A stretch of DNA of 60,000 bases from Symsagittifera roscoffensis. Taxonomy: Eukaryota > Xenacoelomorpha > Acoela > Convolutidae. Below are positions 1 to 12,300 of the stretch, in pieces. Position numbers and translations under genes: made by a program. The notes beneath the pieces were generated by a model. That model was not told where the DNA came from. It saw nothing but the letters and a program-made list of their open reading frames with translations, and searched no databases. The stretch lies in contig NC_087064.1 of the NCBI RefSeq assembly GCF_963678635.1, forward strand, positions 53,588,684 through 53,648,683, given 5' to 3'. Each line of letters starts with the position of its first letter. Position 1 is the first letter of the stretch.

Positions 1-276
1 AAAATGAAAGAGAAAAAGGTCCCCGAGCATTTGCAAAACGCTTAGCAATTTCATCGGCTCAAAAATTGCCCTTAACATTTGTTTTTATTTTGGAATCCTA
101 GAGATTTTTACTTCTAATTTTTACTTTTATTACTTCGTTTCCTCGGATTGGTTGTCAACAGGATATCTGGGGAAGAAAATATGGGGGAAAAGGTTTTGAA
201 TCAACCATCGGTATAAAGTATAGAGAAATACTGAAAGTGTACAATTTATGCTGGAATGATATTCGATGAGGAATGT

Positions 277-909
277 TTATTGATTGTGGCACAAAATGTT
301 TATGTCGGTGTCTCGGGTACTACAGGACGTGTATTGCTGTTTCTTCCGGTGTCCTCTCAAGGCTATCAAGGCAGTTTTCAGGATGGTGAAGGAGAGCTTC
401 TTCCGGATATAGTTCATAGTGTCCGCATACGTACAGTTCAGCTTCTCACTCATTTTTTCCGCCAGTATAGCATGATATCGCTCTGCCTCCTCACCCATGG
501 CGCCGTTGGTCGCAAAAATCAAGGGGGTAAAAGAGGCATGCTCTACCTGCAGAACGCGGTCGTTGTATTCGACTTTTTTCCGATTCTCATGAGTCTTTAG
601 GAGTGGCTTCAGTTTTCGGTTCCTATTACTTGGAGCGTTCGGGTGTGTGAAACGGACGTCAAGAAACATTTTCTGCAGCGGCGCCCAAAAACCTCGACAA
701 GAAATATCCAGTCTTGCATTGTCTTCCAGATTGCTTCCACTTGCAAGTTCTTCATTTCCCGTCAATTGGATCAGACCGGGCTCAACGCTCACATCCTTGC
801 ACACGTTACGTAAAAAAATATTGAAGAAAATATTGAAATAGGGGAAAAAATATTGAACTATAACTACTGGAAATAAAAAAAGGATAGCCGGTTGCTCTGC
901 AAGTTGCAC
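277..909 (-). pseudogene. 5'-truncated retroelement ORF fragment (C-terminal conserved domain)
   Basis: The frame is open for 210 codons with no ATG at its 5' end; the first 40 residues are low-complexity Phe/Ile and look non-coding. From about residue 65 the peptide resembles a domain I know from the C-terminal end of reverse-transcriptase ORFs in cnidarians and other invertebrates: LDISCRGFW, then FLDVRFTHPNA, then EYNDRVLQVEHASFTPLIF, then NGAMGEEAERY and ALRGHR. The spaced acidic residues (D in LDI, D in LDVR) followed by basic residues would fit a restriction-like endonuclease fold, but that is inference. No reverse transcriptase is visible upstream, so this is a truncated remnant. I could be wrong about the parent element class; that this is mobile-element coding sequence is more secure. 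Confidence 0.6.
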
Positions 910-1335
910 AGAATGATCCGATCAGATTAATAAAACTGCAAAACTTTTTTTCAAAATAGTGTTGTTTTTAGTGCGTGGCGTGATTAGAGAATGATACAAA
1001 CGCGTAGAATATTAGCGTATTAGACCTAACTGGCAACGTTCATTGCCCTTAAAAATGATTGATAAAAATCGAAAAAACGATTTTCTTTTTTAAATCAAGT
1101 GTACTTAACCGGAAAGCCTAATTAAAAGTTAAGTTTTACTCGATAATGAACGTTACTCGATCGCTTTACTCGCTCGAAATTGATTTAAAACTCAAAGTTT
1201 AAGGCCAGCTTTTCTTGACACCAGGATAACTTTATGACCGTTTCCTAATGTGCTTCGAATCATGACTGAAAGGGCTTGAATGTGATATATCACTTATCCA
1301 ATTCCTATGATTTATTGTGGTATCTAACGTTGGGC
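885..1335 (+). repeat. Dispersed repeat, family ED, fuller copy 1
   Basis: The head is a GCCGGTTGCTCTGCAAGTTG-like block followed by CACAGAAT. About 270 bases later comes a second block with a GACACC(A/T)GG start, a GTGATATATCAC-like core and a TTATTGTGGTATCT end. The same two blocks in the same order recur at 8405-8945. Only partial copies occur elsewhere (3415-3590, 8240-8395, 7185-7245, and 18690-18880 inverted). Confidence 0.6.
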
Positions 1336-1397
1336 TGAAAACAACGAGAGTCGACCGCGGTTCAAGTTGACCAGAGTTTTTTGACCATACCATATTT

Positions 1398-1575
1398 ACG
1401 CTTGCGATTAGCAAGCGTTATCAAATCGGAATATAGCCTTTTTCGTGTTAACAACTTGTTTAACAGAATCACTTGGTATCTTGGTTCATAATGAATTCAA
1501 ATTTTCAAGCGTCTCCGGTACACGTAGTCTGGAGGTAACGAATACGTCTGAAGCGGCAAAGGTCCTCGCTCTTGT
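1398..1575 (+). repeat. tRNA-derived SINE-like repeat, family A, copy 1
   Basis: It begins with CTTGCGATTAGCAAGCG. About 105 bases on follows a tRNA-like block, GCGTCTCCGGTACACGTAGTC then TGGAGGTAACG. The same two blocks in the same order recur at 25301-25515, where a B-box-like GAATTCGAATTTG is also present. An A-box-like TAGTCTGGAGG supports derivation from a tRNA. Confidence 0.6.
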
Positions 1576-2070
1576 TGTTTTAGAGGTTTTGGCATTTTAA
1601 AAATCCGGCTGAATCGAAATTTGACTTTACATTAGTTGTAATTATACCTCATTTTTTAAAAGTTTCGTTTTTTCTAAAACATTTTTTGTCTTTTTATTGG
1701 CTAAATAGGTTTCGGCTTAAATAAATCGACCTAGTGGCCTCTCATTGTGAAATGTGGGGATTGAATTGCGTGTGTCCGCAGGGGAAAAGGGACATCAATT
1801 TTTTTCATTAGTTATGAAATTTTTTGAGTTTTTCCCAGACTATTTTCTTCTTCCCAATTGTGACCACCTGGAAAAAATTGGAAGGAGGTTCAGTGCAGTA
1901 TCATATATCGGTACTATTTATTCCATATTTGGATTCTTAGTTGATTTTTAGTAAAATGAAAAACATTCAGCGAAGGAGATAATCTTTGTTACCATAACGA
2001 AAAGTGGTGTGTTAACTTTTATTATAGATGAGACTCATTCATAGTTTTTTTGGTGGAAATATAGACTGCA

Positions 2071-2260
2071 CGTATCAAGCTGAAGCCCTGAATGTTCAGA
2101 CTACCTTTCGTGTATTCGAATCTGGCCAGGACCTGTTTTTTTGAACGGGGAAATTCTCCGTTTCAAAAAAATTGCCGGTTTATGATTTGTCTGCTTATGT
2201 GTTGTCCGCTTACTTGCCACATGCTGTATGCAGTTTTCAGTGTACTTGTTTTTCAGGTTT
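2071..2260 (+). repeat. SINE-like unit with B-box and shared body
   Basis: A B-box-like TATTCGAATCTGGCCAGGACC is followed by a T-run, then AACGGGGAAATT, and then the body TTTGTCTGCT...TTGTCCGCTTACTTGCCACAT. The same body follows unrelated tRNA-like heads at 16800-16910 and 25490-25600, and occurs headless at 7670-7995. A related head fragment (AAGCCCTGAATGTT) is at 3838-3880. Confidence 0.55.
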
Positions 2261-2689
2261 TCATTTGCTCTTTCAATTTGTATTTCTACTAACTTCGAAT
2301 TCGTTCAATTGCCTTTTTTTAACCTTTGTAAATTTTTTTGATTTAAATTTTTTCGTTCTAATTGATTTCTGTTTATATTTCATTGGCTCACTTACCTAAC
2401 TTTGGGTCGTTCGGGCAAACTATAGTTTATATGCTTTTCTCCGGATCGCATAAAACGTTGAAAATCTTAGATTAGAATTTATGTTTTTCATGGCAACAAT
2501 TTTTTTTGCTCGAATGTTTTCAAATTTTCATCAAACGCCGTCGAGTGTGTTTCTAGACGAGTTTTCTGCAAATAGAGCATCATTCAAGACTAATTTAGAA
2601 TTTCATTAGTTGTAATTTTGAACATTTTTCCATTCTCTTTGGATTTGGTTGCTTCCTTTCCTATCTGCTAGCTTGCAATGCTATTTTTG

Positions 2690-2750
2690 TGGTATCTCAA
2701 GTGATGCGGAGCTCTGCTTCGTCTCTGTGTCTTAATAAACTACAAAAATG
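2690..2750 (+). repeat. Short palindromic repeat, family F
   Basis: Pattern GTGGTATCTCAAGTGATGCG followed by GAGCTCTGCTTCGTCTCTGTG. Related copies lie at 8185-8240, 20080-20125 and 26128-26170. The best copy, near 8200, contains ACGAAGCTCCGCTTCG, a short hairpin. Confidence 0.5.
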
Positions 2751-3414
2751 TTTGTTCTTTTATCAGTTACCTAGCACTGAAAAATCGGGCCTCTGAAAAG
2801 TCTGGATTGATAAATCTCCGTGACATAAGGTGATACCCGAGATTATTGGTTGAATCCTTGTCTCCTGATATTATTATAAAACTTTTTTTCTTTGGTTTTT
2901 GTATGTGGAGTTCAGCTTCCCGTCTGTTTGATTGCTATGTTAGTAATAAAATTTTTCTCTATAATTTCAAATGAAAGTAAGTTGGAGTTAAATTGTTCAA
3001 TATCTGCGTTCAAAATATAAAGTTGTTTTGAAAGTAACAATTTATTTTGGAACTGAGTTTATTTTTTCTTAAGCGCTCACAGTATTTTGTTTTAAAGCTT
3101 ATAGTTTGAAGTAAGCTTTCTATTTTTATTTCAGTTTTTTCCTGACCTTTTGTTTGTAACGTGGATTCAATTCTCTTAATGGCCTTTTTTGGTTTTGGTA
3201 AAATGAGTGGATCTGAACGAACGCCTAGACTTATCATAGTAAAAGCAATGTAGGTACATTTGTCAACAGTTTTCCTCTTTAAAATGAGGATGCAAAAAAA
3301 AATCATTTTTGAAGTTTTCCCAAAGTTTAAGTTCCAAGAAGGCGTTGAAAGAATTTTTGATGAATAAATTTTACTGGAGTATGACGGCTTAACTTGAAAT
3401 AACAGCTTACTTTT

Positions 3415-3590
3415 AAGCTTGCTTTATTCGCTCGAAATTAGACAGACAATCAAAAATTTCGAATAGGTTTTGCTCGACACTGAGAAAATTTTAATGTCGT
3501 TTGAATCGCGCCTGAAACGTCTTTAATATGATATATCATTCGAACTATTACGATGGTTATTTGTGGTGCCTGATTAAGAGCTAATGAACG
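3415..3590 (+). repeat. Dispersed repeat, family ED, 3' block only
   Basis: It shares CTCGAAATTAGAC, then CTCGACACTGAG, then ATGATATATCATTCGAAC and TTATTTGTGGTGCCTGATT with the 3' blocks of the copies at 885-1335 and 8405-8945. Confidence 0.5.
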
Positions 3591-4035
3591 TGTTTATTTA
3601 AGAGTTAATTCACTTTTTCGTGCTTTGACTTTTGATTTTTTTTTGGTTCAATCAATTTCCTTTGTTATAATGAACTACCACCCCCCCCTTCTCCTCGGCA
3701 CGCTAATGGTGTGCAGGCAAAACACTCGTTACTCAGGATGAGATTTTCTCGAAAGCAGCCTAAAATACTTTCATTTGTTTGGACTGGAGCCAAACTAGCA
3801 TAAGTAAGTATAAGGGAACATATTAAACAAAGCTAATTGTATCAGGGCGAAGCCCTGAATGTTACGACTGCCTTTTAAGGACTGTGGAGCAATAATAACT
3901 TGAAAAAATTTTGATTTTTTTTTACTTTGGATCATTTTTCAGCTATCCAAACTGCGTCACATTTTGAATACTTCAATTAGAAGTAATTGTTGCAGCGAGA
4001 CCTAGAAAAATTCTAGAAAGCAGAATTATAAAAAT

Positions 4036-4212
4036 TGATAGATGATCAGGGATCTGATCTTGTTAACTATTCCCCCTTTGCATTAGGGCTGCCAATTCGT
4101 TACGAATGTACTAAATTTGTATAGGCTGAACTGTTCAATTTTTTCGTTAGAGATGGGAAATTCGTTACAATTACCATAAGGATGAAATAGTTAACAAGAT
4201 CCGATGATCACT
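4036..4212. repeat. Foldback (MITE-like) element
   Basis: The left arm TGATC...GATCTTGTTAACTATT (about 4040-4073) is matched in inverted orientation by AATAGTTAACAAGATC...GATCA (about 4177-4210). The loop is about 100 bases and has no coding content. Confidence 0.5.
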
Positions 4213-4771
4213 AATTGACTATTTTCAAACAAACAAATTTTTTACTCAGTTCTTTTTTTGTTAGTTCAAACATTTCTATGCCACTAATTATAACGCCCTT
4301 CAATTTTTTTTATTTCTTTTTCTTAAGAAAATATAATCAATGAGCCTACTAACCTGTGATGTCCATTTAAAAAAATAAAAATTGAAATTGTTGAGAAAAT
4401 AATAAAAATTGTTGGCATCAATTTAAATTTTTCCGTAACTATTTAAATTTTCCTTTAGAAATTTGAATTTTTCATCAGTTTGTTTTTTCGCAATTTTGTG
4501 AAACGAATTCCCAAGCAGTTTTTTTGGGCACATCTATTTGGTACAAAAATTCAGATTGTCGTGAAAATTTCCGCGGAACTGTGAAATGGGATGTAAATTA
4601 TCATGAGTTTACTCTGTACTTTGGCGGCGGATCGAATACCTTCGGAGCAAATTTACTTTTTTTTTCATTTTAAATTGTTCGATTTCAATTAAAATTTTTA
4701 ATTTAAATTGAGTGGGCTCATAATTTTACGTTCAAATTAATTTATATATATTTTTTTAAATGCTAATAAAT

Positions 4772-4799
4772 GCTGTGATCATTTTTAAATGATCACAGC
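4772..4799. repeat. Perfect 13-bp palindromic hairpin
   Basis: GCTGTGATCATTT and AAATGATCACAGC flank a 2-base loop. It lies in AT-rich non-coding DNA and has no T-run or gene that would suggest a terminator. Confidence 0.6.
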
Positions 4800-5027
4800 C
4801 ACTAGGAGACAGTAAAACCCAAGCAAGGTAATTTAGCGTGTACTTTTCTGGTAGTTTCTGGTCACGCGACAAATAAGTTGTAACTTTTCTTTTTTTCTAA
4901 ATAAATGGGGTCTTATGCACTGAACGGCCAAAAATAAATCCAAACTAAATGAAGGCAAACTCCACTATCGTACAGCAAAATCTGTACGAAACATGTAGTT
5001 TATTATACTTGCGAATGCTGGTGTATT

Positions 5028-5100
5028 TAAGAGTATTGAACGTAGTGAAGACTCTTATTTAGGTTTTGTGATTTTTCAGGAAAAGGTCTTAAAATGCTCT
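5028..5100 (+). repeat. Hairpin-headed repeat, family B, copy 1
   Basis: TAAGAGT ... GAACGTAGTGAAG ACTCTTA forms a 7-bp stem, followed by a TTTCAGGAAAAGGTCTTAAA-like tail. Other copies: 13629-13705, 16987-17060, 21815-21900, and a cut copy at 26910-26939 that ends where the Polinton begins. Confidence 0.65.
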
Positions 5101-6076
5101 AATAACTACAGCTGTGCATTCATTCATATTATTGCATTTATGAATGCACTTAGCCATATATGCAATTTTTGAGTTCAATTGAAATTCATCGGCGGAAAGT
5201 TAAGTAAATAGCACTCTCGAAATATGAATGTGGAAATGGCGCAAAAAAATGTTAACTATTTCTAGTTTCTAGATTTCTAAAAGTAGAATTTAATTTTTAG
5301 ACTTCCATCGGAACTGTTTTTTTTCTGTTTAATTGAGCTCTATTTTTTCCTGTTGCTATCGTGGTTATTCCGGCTTAACAACTTAACCTCAGTAAATATT
5401 ATTCTGATTGACAAGCAAAGCTTTTTCAACGATTTTTGACGCAATCGTTCTTTTGTTTTTCCATTAGCGGCTTTAATTTTTGATTCAGTCTAGTGGTTTT
5501 GCCTTAGATTATTTTGTTCTCATTGCTGAAAGTTTTTGTTCTTTGTGGATTCAAGCGAAATATGGCGGAAAAATTTTATAGATCAATTTTGTTTTCGGCA
5601 AAAGTTGTGTCTACTTTTTTTATTGTCGGTCTAGATGCCGCTAGGTAAATGACTTCGAATGCTTTTTTAATGGCAGTGATTGCGTTTCTTGACATTTTTT
5701 CCCAATGCTATCAGACAAGATGATGTATCGGAAGTATTGTGTATTGTATATGTACTTTAAAAACAAGGGTTATCAGTTACTGCTATTTTTTTTAAAATAG
5801 GCCAATAGTTTAACCGCTCAATTTGTATGTTGAAGCTTGCTTCTGTTTGAGTCTTTCATACACACGTTGAAATAAATAGCAAATGGTTTAAATTTTTTCG
5901 ACAAACGTGTCTTCATTTTACTTGTCTTATGCAAGTTGAGTCGTACATATGGAAGTCCAACTCTTTCGCCTTCCTTAACAACCTTTCTAATAATGTAACT
6001 CGAATATTTTCGGGATTTTCTATTTAAAACCGATTTTTTTCTTTAAAAAAGTAGTTAAATCTAGAAGCCTTTTTAG

Positions 6077-6357
6077 GAAAACTGCGTCATAGAAAGTGAA
6101 ACCAGTGGAGCGGATATTCAAGTAGTGGATTTGTACCGAAATATGGACATCGCCAGTGCTCAATCCGGACACTGGATGGACAAGGCTATCAATTGGACGT
6201 GGGATAGTGAATCGTTCAAGCAGCGAAAACTAGAGGTCATTATGATGCCACATTCGCATAATGATCCTGGCTGGTTGAAGACATTCGAACAATATTTTGA
6301 ACAAGACACGAATGGCATCTTAAATAACATAGTCAATTTTCTGGAACAAAAAGAAAC
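6077..6357 (+). CDS. MAN2A: MAN2A exon (stem end and start of catalytic domain)
   Basis: The acceptor is TTTTTAG and the donor is AAAC/GTAAGC. The frame starts on a codon boundary and ends with two bases of a Thr codon. It encodes ADIQVVDLY and the zinc-site motif HSHNDPGW (about residues 59-66 of the visible protein). There is no ATG upstream in a plausible context, so at least one more 5' exon is expected. Confidence 0.88.
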
Positions 6358-9300
6358 GTAAGCTACCCTAATTTGTTGTTTATGGCTGTTCTGTTGTGAT
6401 GTAGTTAAGATAAGTAGGTTTTACATGTAGTTTTTGTTTACCGACCGAGTACTGTAAGTCATTCATTATTAACTTTTAAGCAAATAACCGTTGATTTTGA
6501 TACATGGATATTTTCCCCGTTCATGTAAATGGATTCGATTGAGTATCAAGGATAGTTGAACATATGGAATTTATTGAGGCTTTATGATTTCTTGTTTTTT
6601 AAGGAGAAAGTTCAGTTGGGCTGAAATATCGTTTTTCTCCATGTGGTGGGAGAGAGCTAACGACAACCAGCGAGCCCGAATGAAGGCTCTGGTAGCCTCG
6701 GGCCGAGTGGAGTTCATCACTGCGGGATGGGTAATGGAAGACGAAGCAAACACTTACCTATACGCTATGGTTGACCAGATGATAGAGGGGAACCATTTTA
6801 TTAAAGATCACTTGGGAGCCAAAGCTAAATCAGCATGGTCAATAGATCCTTTTGGTCAGAGTTCAACTGTGGCTTATTTGCGAAAGCGAATGGGATTCTC
6901 AAACATGGTGATTCAAAGGACACACTACTTGGTGAAAAAGTACCTGGCGTCCAAGAAGAATCTGGAGTTCAGTTGGAGACAGAATTGGGATCCAAGAGGA
7001 GACAATGATATGTTCACGCATATGATGACATTCAGCTCCTATTGTACCTTGGATCAATGTGGACCGGATAAACCGACATGTTGCCAGTTTGATTTCGCCA
7101 GAATGGCATCAGGACAAACGTGGGGCTGTCAGGGTAACAAGCCCGTTGTAAGTAAAATTTTGGGATGAGCTAAATTGAACATGCAAGCCAGTTTCCGTGC
7201 AAGTAGCTCAGAATGTTCTGGCCATTCATAAAAAAATCAAAGAGTTTTTTTTTCAAAGTCGTTTTTGCGTGTTCTGAAGAAGCGTGAATGAGACATAATC
7301 GCAACAGTTAAGTTCGAAAAATAAATAACAAACAGAAATGCAAAAATATTTTTAAAAAGTTTTTCACTACTTAGTTTTTCATGATTTTTGCGAAAGCAAG
7401 TGTCTTGTAATCGAGAATAAAGTGTTTCATTATATTTGCGAGAGCAAGTGTCGTGTAATCGATAACTAGACTTTTTCCGTAAACAACTTTTCATCTCTTC
7501 TTTGTCTTCTCTTCTTGCCGTGTCTTAACAATTTCCAGGTTTCTTTCCTACTTGGCCTAGGAGTACGGCCTTCGCTTTTGCACTCTTAAGTATGGTATTC
7601 GAGTATCGGTCGGACCTTTTTTTCAGCATGTAATGCAATTGAAATTTATTTTTCGGTAAAGTTGAGTTGTCGGACTCCCGTTTGTCTGCTCAAGTTTTGT
7701 TGTCTAAGTCGCCACATCACGGATTTTGTTTGTGCTGTAAGCAACTTTATTACGGTGGCTAGTGCAAGTGTTGTTCATTCTACAATCTGGGGGGACTAGA
7801 AAGATAGTTTTTTTCATAAAATCATTTTTTTTTCGGTTAAACTAATGTCTGTTCCAAGATTGTCGGCTTAGCTGCCTCATCACTGATTTTTCTTGTGCTG
7901 CAAGCATTTTTCATTGTAGTTGCATGTGTAAGTGTTGTTCACTCTAGCTTCAGGTGGGACTTCAAACTGCAAAGGTTTTTGGTTATAAGACCATATTTTT
8001 TGGCTCAACTTGGGTCTGCTCAATGTTTTCGGCTTTGTTTTCTCTTCGTAAATTTTGTTTCCTTGTTTTTTTAATATTAAAATGTCTGGTCTGTTTGTCT
8101 AAAATGAACTTCTTTCTCGAGATACACCAACTTTTAAATTTTGAAAGGCCTAGTTTTTAACTTTTTTTATTTTTCGACTTTTGTTTGTGTTGTATCGCAA
8201 GTGATACGAAGCTCCGCTTCGCGTCTGTGTAAAACCTAGTCGCGCACTTAATTTGCTCGAAATTAGACCAAAATTTCAAACTGGACAAATTTCTCAAACT
8301 TTTTAATGTCGATCAAACAACGATTGAAAGTGCTTTACGATGATATATTACTCGACATATTCCTATAATTTTTCATGTTACTTGATTTTACGCGAAACAC
8401 AAAAAACTAAACAAGGTTAGCTGGTTGCTGTGCAAGTATCACAGAATTATCCGCTACCACACTCATAAAAAAATTTACAATGAGTTGTTTTTCTTTTTTC
8501 ATTCAATTAGTGTCGTTTTTGTGTGCGATGAAACTGTACAAGCGCACAGAAAGTGATTGATTTAGGCATAATCAAAAACAAAAAGTCATAATATGAAAAC
8601 GATTTTGAGAAAAAGCTAAAATTTTAGCTCAATAATAAAAAATAGTTATAGAAAATTTTCATTATCTAGCAAGCGCTAAATAAGGCTTTCAAAACTAGTT
8701 TTCTTGTCAGTAAGTTCAAATTTTTTTGGCCTAAATCACAAGTTTTTGTACAACGAATGTTAGACTAATACTTTAAATTTCAAACAAGTTTTTTTTTCGA
8801 CACTGGGACAACTTTTTGAATGTCAAATGTCCTTCAAATCACGGCTTAAAGGGCGCTATTATGATATATTACTTGAACCTTTCCCATTATTTCTTGTGGT
8901 ACCTGATTTTGCGTGAAAAAAAATTAACACACATTGGAATACAAAGTTCCTCTTCATTTTTAATGGTCGGGACAGAAAAAGAAACAAAACACTCACATGA
9001 ATACAAAGGTCCTCCCCATTTTCAATGACGGAACAACGATTCGGTTGGTGAGTTGCAGGTATATGGTTTTATGATTCAATGGGTCAGTTAAAAATTTATG
9101 TTTACATTTCAGTGGTATTGAAATGACTTAGAATTGAATATATATCAATCAAGGCTTGAAAAGTGGTACTTTTATTTTGGACTTATATCATTAACCTCCT
9201 TGTTGTTTACAGTTGAACAGCTTTGGTAAGTAAAAAGAATTTGATCTGATTTGACTGTTTGCTCAGCATTTGCAAATCGATGTTGCTTCCTGTCTGCTTC

Positions 9301-12300
9301 TAACAAATTAACTGAAAAATAGTAACTCTAGAAAATCTACATGTTTGTATCTAACTGCCTCCTTGACTGTCTAACCACATTTTATTAGCCTGCTTGATTG
9401 TATTTCCTAGAGACAAGAAGGTTAAAGTTTTGATTGCTGGCTATTCTTTAGGTGGTCACACCTTATAACGTGGCAGAGAGATCGGCTAAGCTGGTGGATC
9501 AGTTCAAAAAGAAGTCGACTATCTACCGGTCCAATGTCATTCTGGTGGCTGTTGGACAAGATTTCTCGTGAGAATTAATAAATTTTCTTTGAAAATCTGA
9601 GATAATGTTTGCTTCCCAGAATCTCTAATTTCTGTTCGAGTATATCTTTTGGTTTTCAAGCTTAAAAAATAAGTGTTCATTTTGGTATAGATTTTGAGCG
9701 TCGTATACAAATACAATCTACCTCCTTATTAGATGCCTGAAGTCTGATTATTATCAGTGAAAATATAAGCTTTTTTGACACATATTTAGGTCCAGTCGCG
9801 ATTATTTACATATAAGGGAAAGGACCAGTAATGAACGAGCTAATCAATTCGATGCGGAGAACCCCTATTGTTAGGACCTACGTACTGTTTTTGTTATTTT
9901 TCCGGGCTGAGAATTGTTGGCTCATTCCGAAGCAATCAGAGAAGATCATGGTGAGCGTCGGACCACCGATGTTTTGGTTGAGAGACAGACTATTTGAGAT
10001 GTCAATAAGATGGAAAAATTCAGATTTTTTTTATGGGTTTAAGGATAGGATTTACGGGATAGGATTGTCCAGATATTGTCTTCTTTCTTGGTACAAGCTC
10101 TCTTATCTCAAAAGAAGGTGGAAGGCTTTTTCGAGTAATAGCACTGCAATGCGGATGACGACAATGGTTTTAAAAAGTGTTACATTTCTTACAATGAGGG
10201 CCTCTTATATTGCCGATGAGGATCATGATGATAATAATGTGGATGTTACAGGTTCCGGACTGTGGGTGAGGCGCGCCATGTGTTTGAGAACAATGAGATG
10301 ATAATGGACTTTGTGAACTCACACCCCGAGTTCAACACCCACATCAAGTGGGGCACTCTGAGCGACTACTTCGAACTTGCACACAGTCGTCTGCGCCCAT
10401 CTGATATACCACATTTGAGGTTAGTTGAGTTCGAATCAATGTTATGGCATGGAAAGCAGTTTGAAGATACAAAAGTATACCAAGAATGTATAATTTGTTT
10501 CAAGCTGCTACCGTAGATGCCACTGAGGTAGTCGTAGGAGTTGCAAATCTTTCGAACAAATGTGGCTGCTGAAATCCTTTAGCTTCCAATTTTATACTTG
10601 CATGATTTTTCAAAAATTAAAAAAAAAACTTAGATCTAAAAAAAACTTTTGGTGGCGTGTTGTAAATGTAATCTCAGGAGATTTGTATCTTAAATTTAAA
10701 TATGACTGCTCAGCGCGTTTTTTCCTAGATATGGCGTTCTCATGATTTTTGAAAAACTTACAAAAATGCATATTTTCAAAAGCAGCTTAAATTTTGAAAA
10801 TGTCGGCTTTTTTTGTCGGGTGATGTCAAGTTACTACCAGGAGTTGCAGATGTCGCCTCAATCCTAATTTCAGAGCTCGAATTTTCTTAGTACTTGCAAT
10901 TGATGTTTTTTTTTCATTAAATCAGAATTAAACTAAGAAAAGAGTCTGATTTTATAAAAATGTCGATTGATGACAGCAAATGATTTACGTACGGGCTAAT
11001 GAAAATAAAGAACTAAGTTGAAGGAAATCCTTTTTTTACTTGGTGATGCTGTAAATTAAATCTTTGTCAATTTTTTTTATTATAAATGGAGTTGTATGCT
11101 GTCGGCCATTTTTGGGTTTTTTAAGAATTCCAGTACATGAAGATTTGACCTGACCAGTGACAATTTAAAAAGAACTTTTTAGTTAAAATTGTTTAGGTCG
11201 TTCAATGTTTGAAATAAAAAGTGTTGTTGGATATACCCGTCTATTGCTACGGTTGCATTCATTTTGGTGTATTTTTATGTTTTTTTTTTAAATAAAAGCT
11301 ATGTTTACGTTCAATAATCTGTTTGAAGCAACGGAGGTGCTTTACTCGCTGGTAAAAATTAACTCGGTGTACACATGCTGAAACTCCGTTTGGTCTGTTT
11401 TTATAGGTTCAAATAATTATCTTATTGAGTGTAAATTAGTGTGTATAGTGTGCTATGTGTTGTTATAAAGTAGAAAACATGATTAAGTATTGTTGATGTT
11501 TTAGTGGTGATTTCTTCACCTACTCCGACAGAAATGATGATTACTGGTCCGGCTATTTCACATCTCGTGCCTTCTTCAAGAAACTGGACAGAATCCTCGA
11601 ATCCAGACTGAGATCAGCTGAGATAATATTTTCAATGGCAAACATGTTTGTGCAATCGGATAACAATGCAGTAGCTAATTTGTGGGAAGGGCTGGCGACA
11701 GAATTGATGGGTAAGCTGACTGTAGCAAGACGACATCTGGGCTTGTTCCAGCACCATGATGGAATCACGGGAACCTCAAGGGTAAGTAGTTTCGCATTGA
11801 GAAAGATTTTGATCGAACTCTTGAGTTGAAATTATGAATCAATATGCAAAATCTTTTTGTTGAAGCTTACTGTAAATGAAATAAAACCGAAAAAAATGTT
11901 TTCTTGCTTTGGTTTTGATGACTATTTGTTTTACTAATTTTATTCAAAATACCGAATACATTTTAGGATCCTGTTGTGATTGATTACGGCAAAAAGTTGT
12001 TCCAAGCCCTCGCTTTCGCCTCCGAAGTTATCACTCAAAGCGGACAATATTTGCTGCTATCTGGAGATCCTCTATACGTTAGTAAACATGCACCGAAGAC
12101 CCTGGAAGCATTCGTGATTGATGAGTCCAGAACAGCACCGGAGTCGATCGAAGGAATCCATTTTGTGCCTATGAAAAATACGAAGGCAGGGAAGATGAAA
12201 GAAGTTGTTTTTTACAATTCGCTTGGATTTCAGCGACAGCAGATAGTGTCGGTTTTAGTCGATAGTCCAAATGTAGAGGTACAAAGTTTTCAGTATTATA

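Larger units (their letters stand above)
910..6076. other. Repeat-rich non-coding DNA upstream of the first visible mannosidase exon
   Basis: No host coding exon is recognisable. Short open frames here are AT-rich and lack family features. The stretch is either intergenic or the first intron of the mannosidase gene; the anchor exon of that gene was looked for and not found. Besides the repeats listed separately it is T-tract-rich and otherwise featureless. Confidence 0.55.

Noticed and set aside
9831-10301. A 156-codon open frame as a separate gene
   Set aside because: It is mostly intron read-through into the out-of-frame start of the MAN2A exon at 10252.
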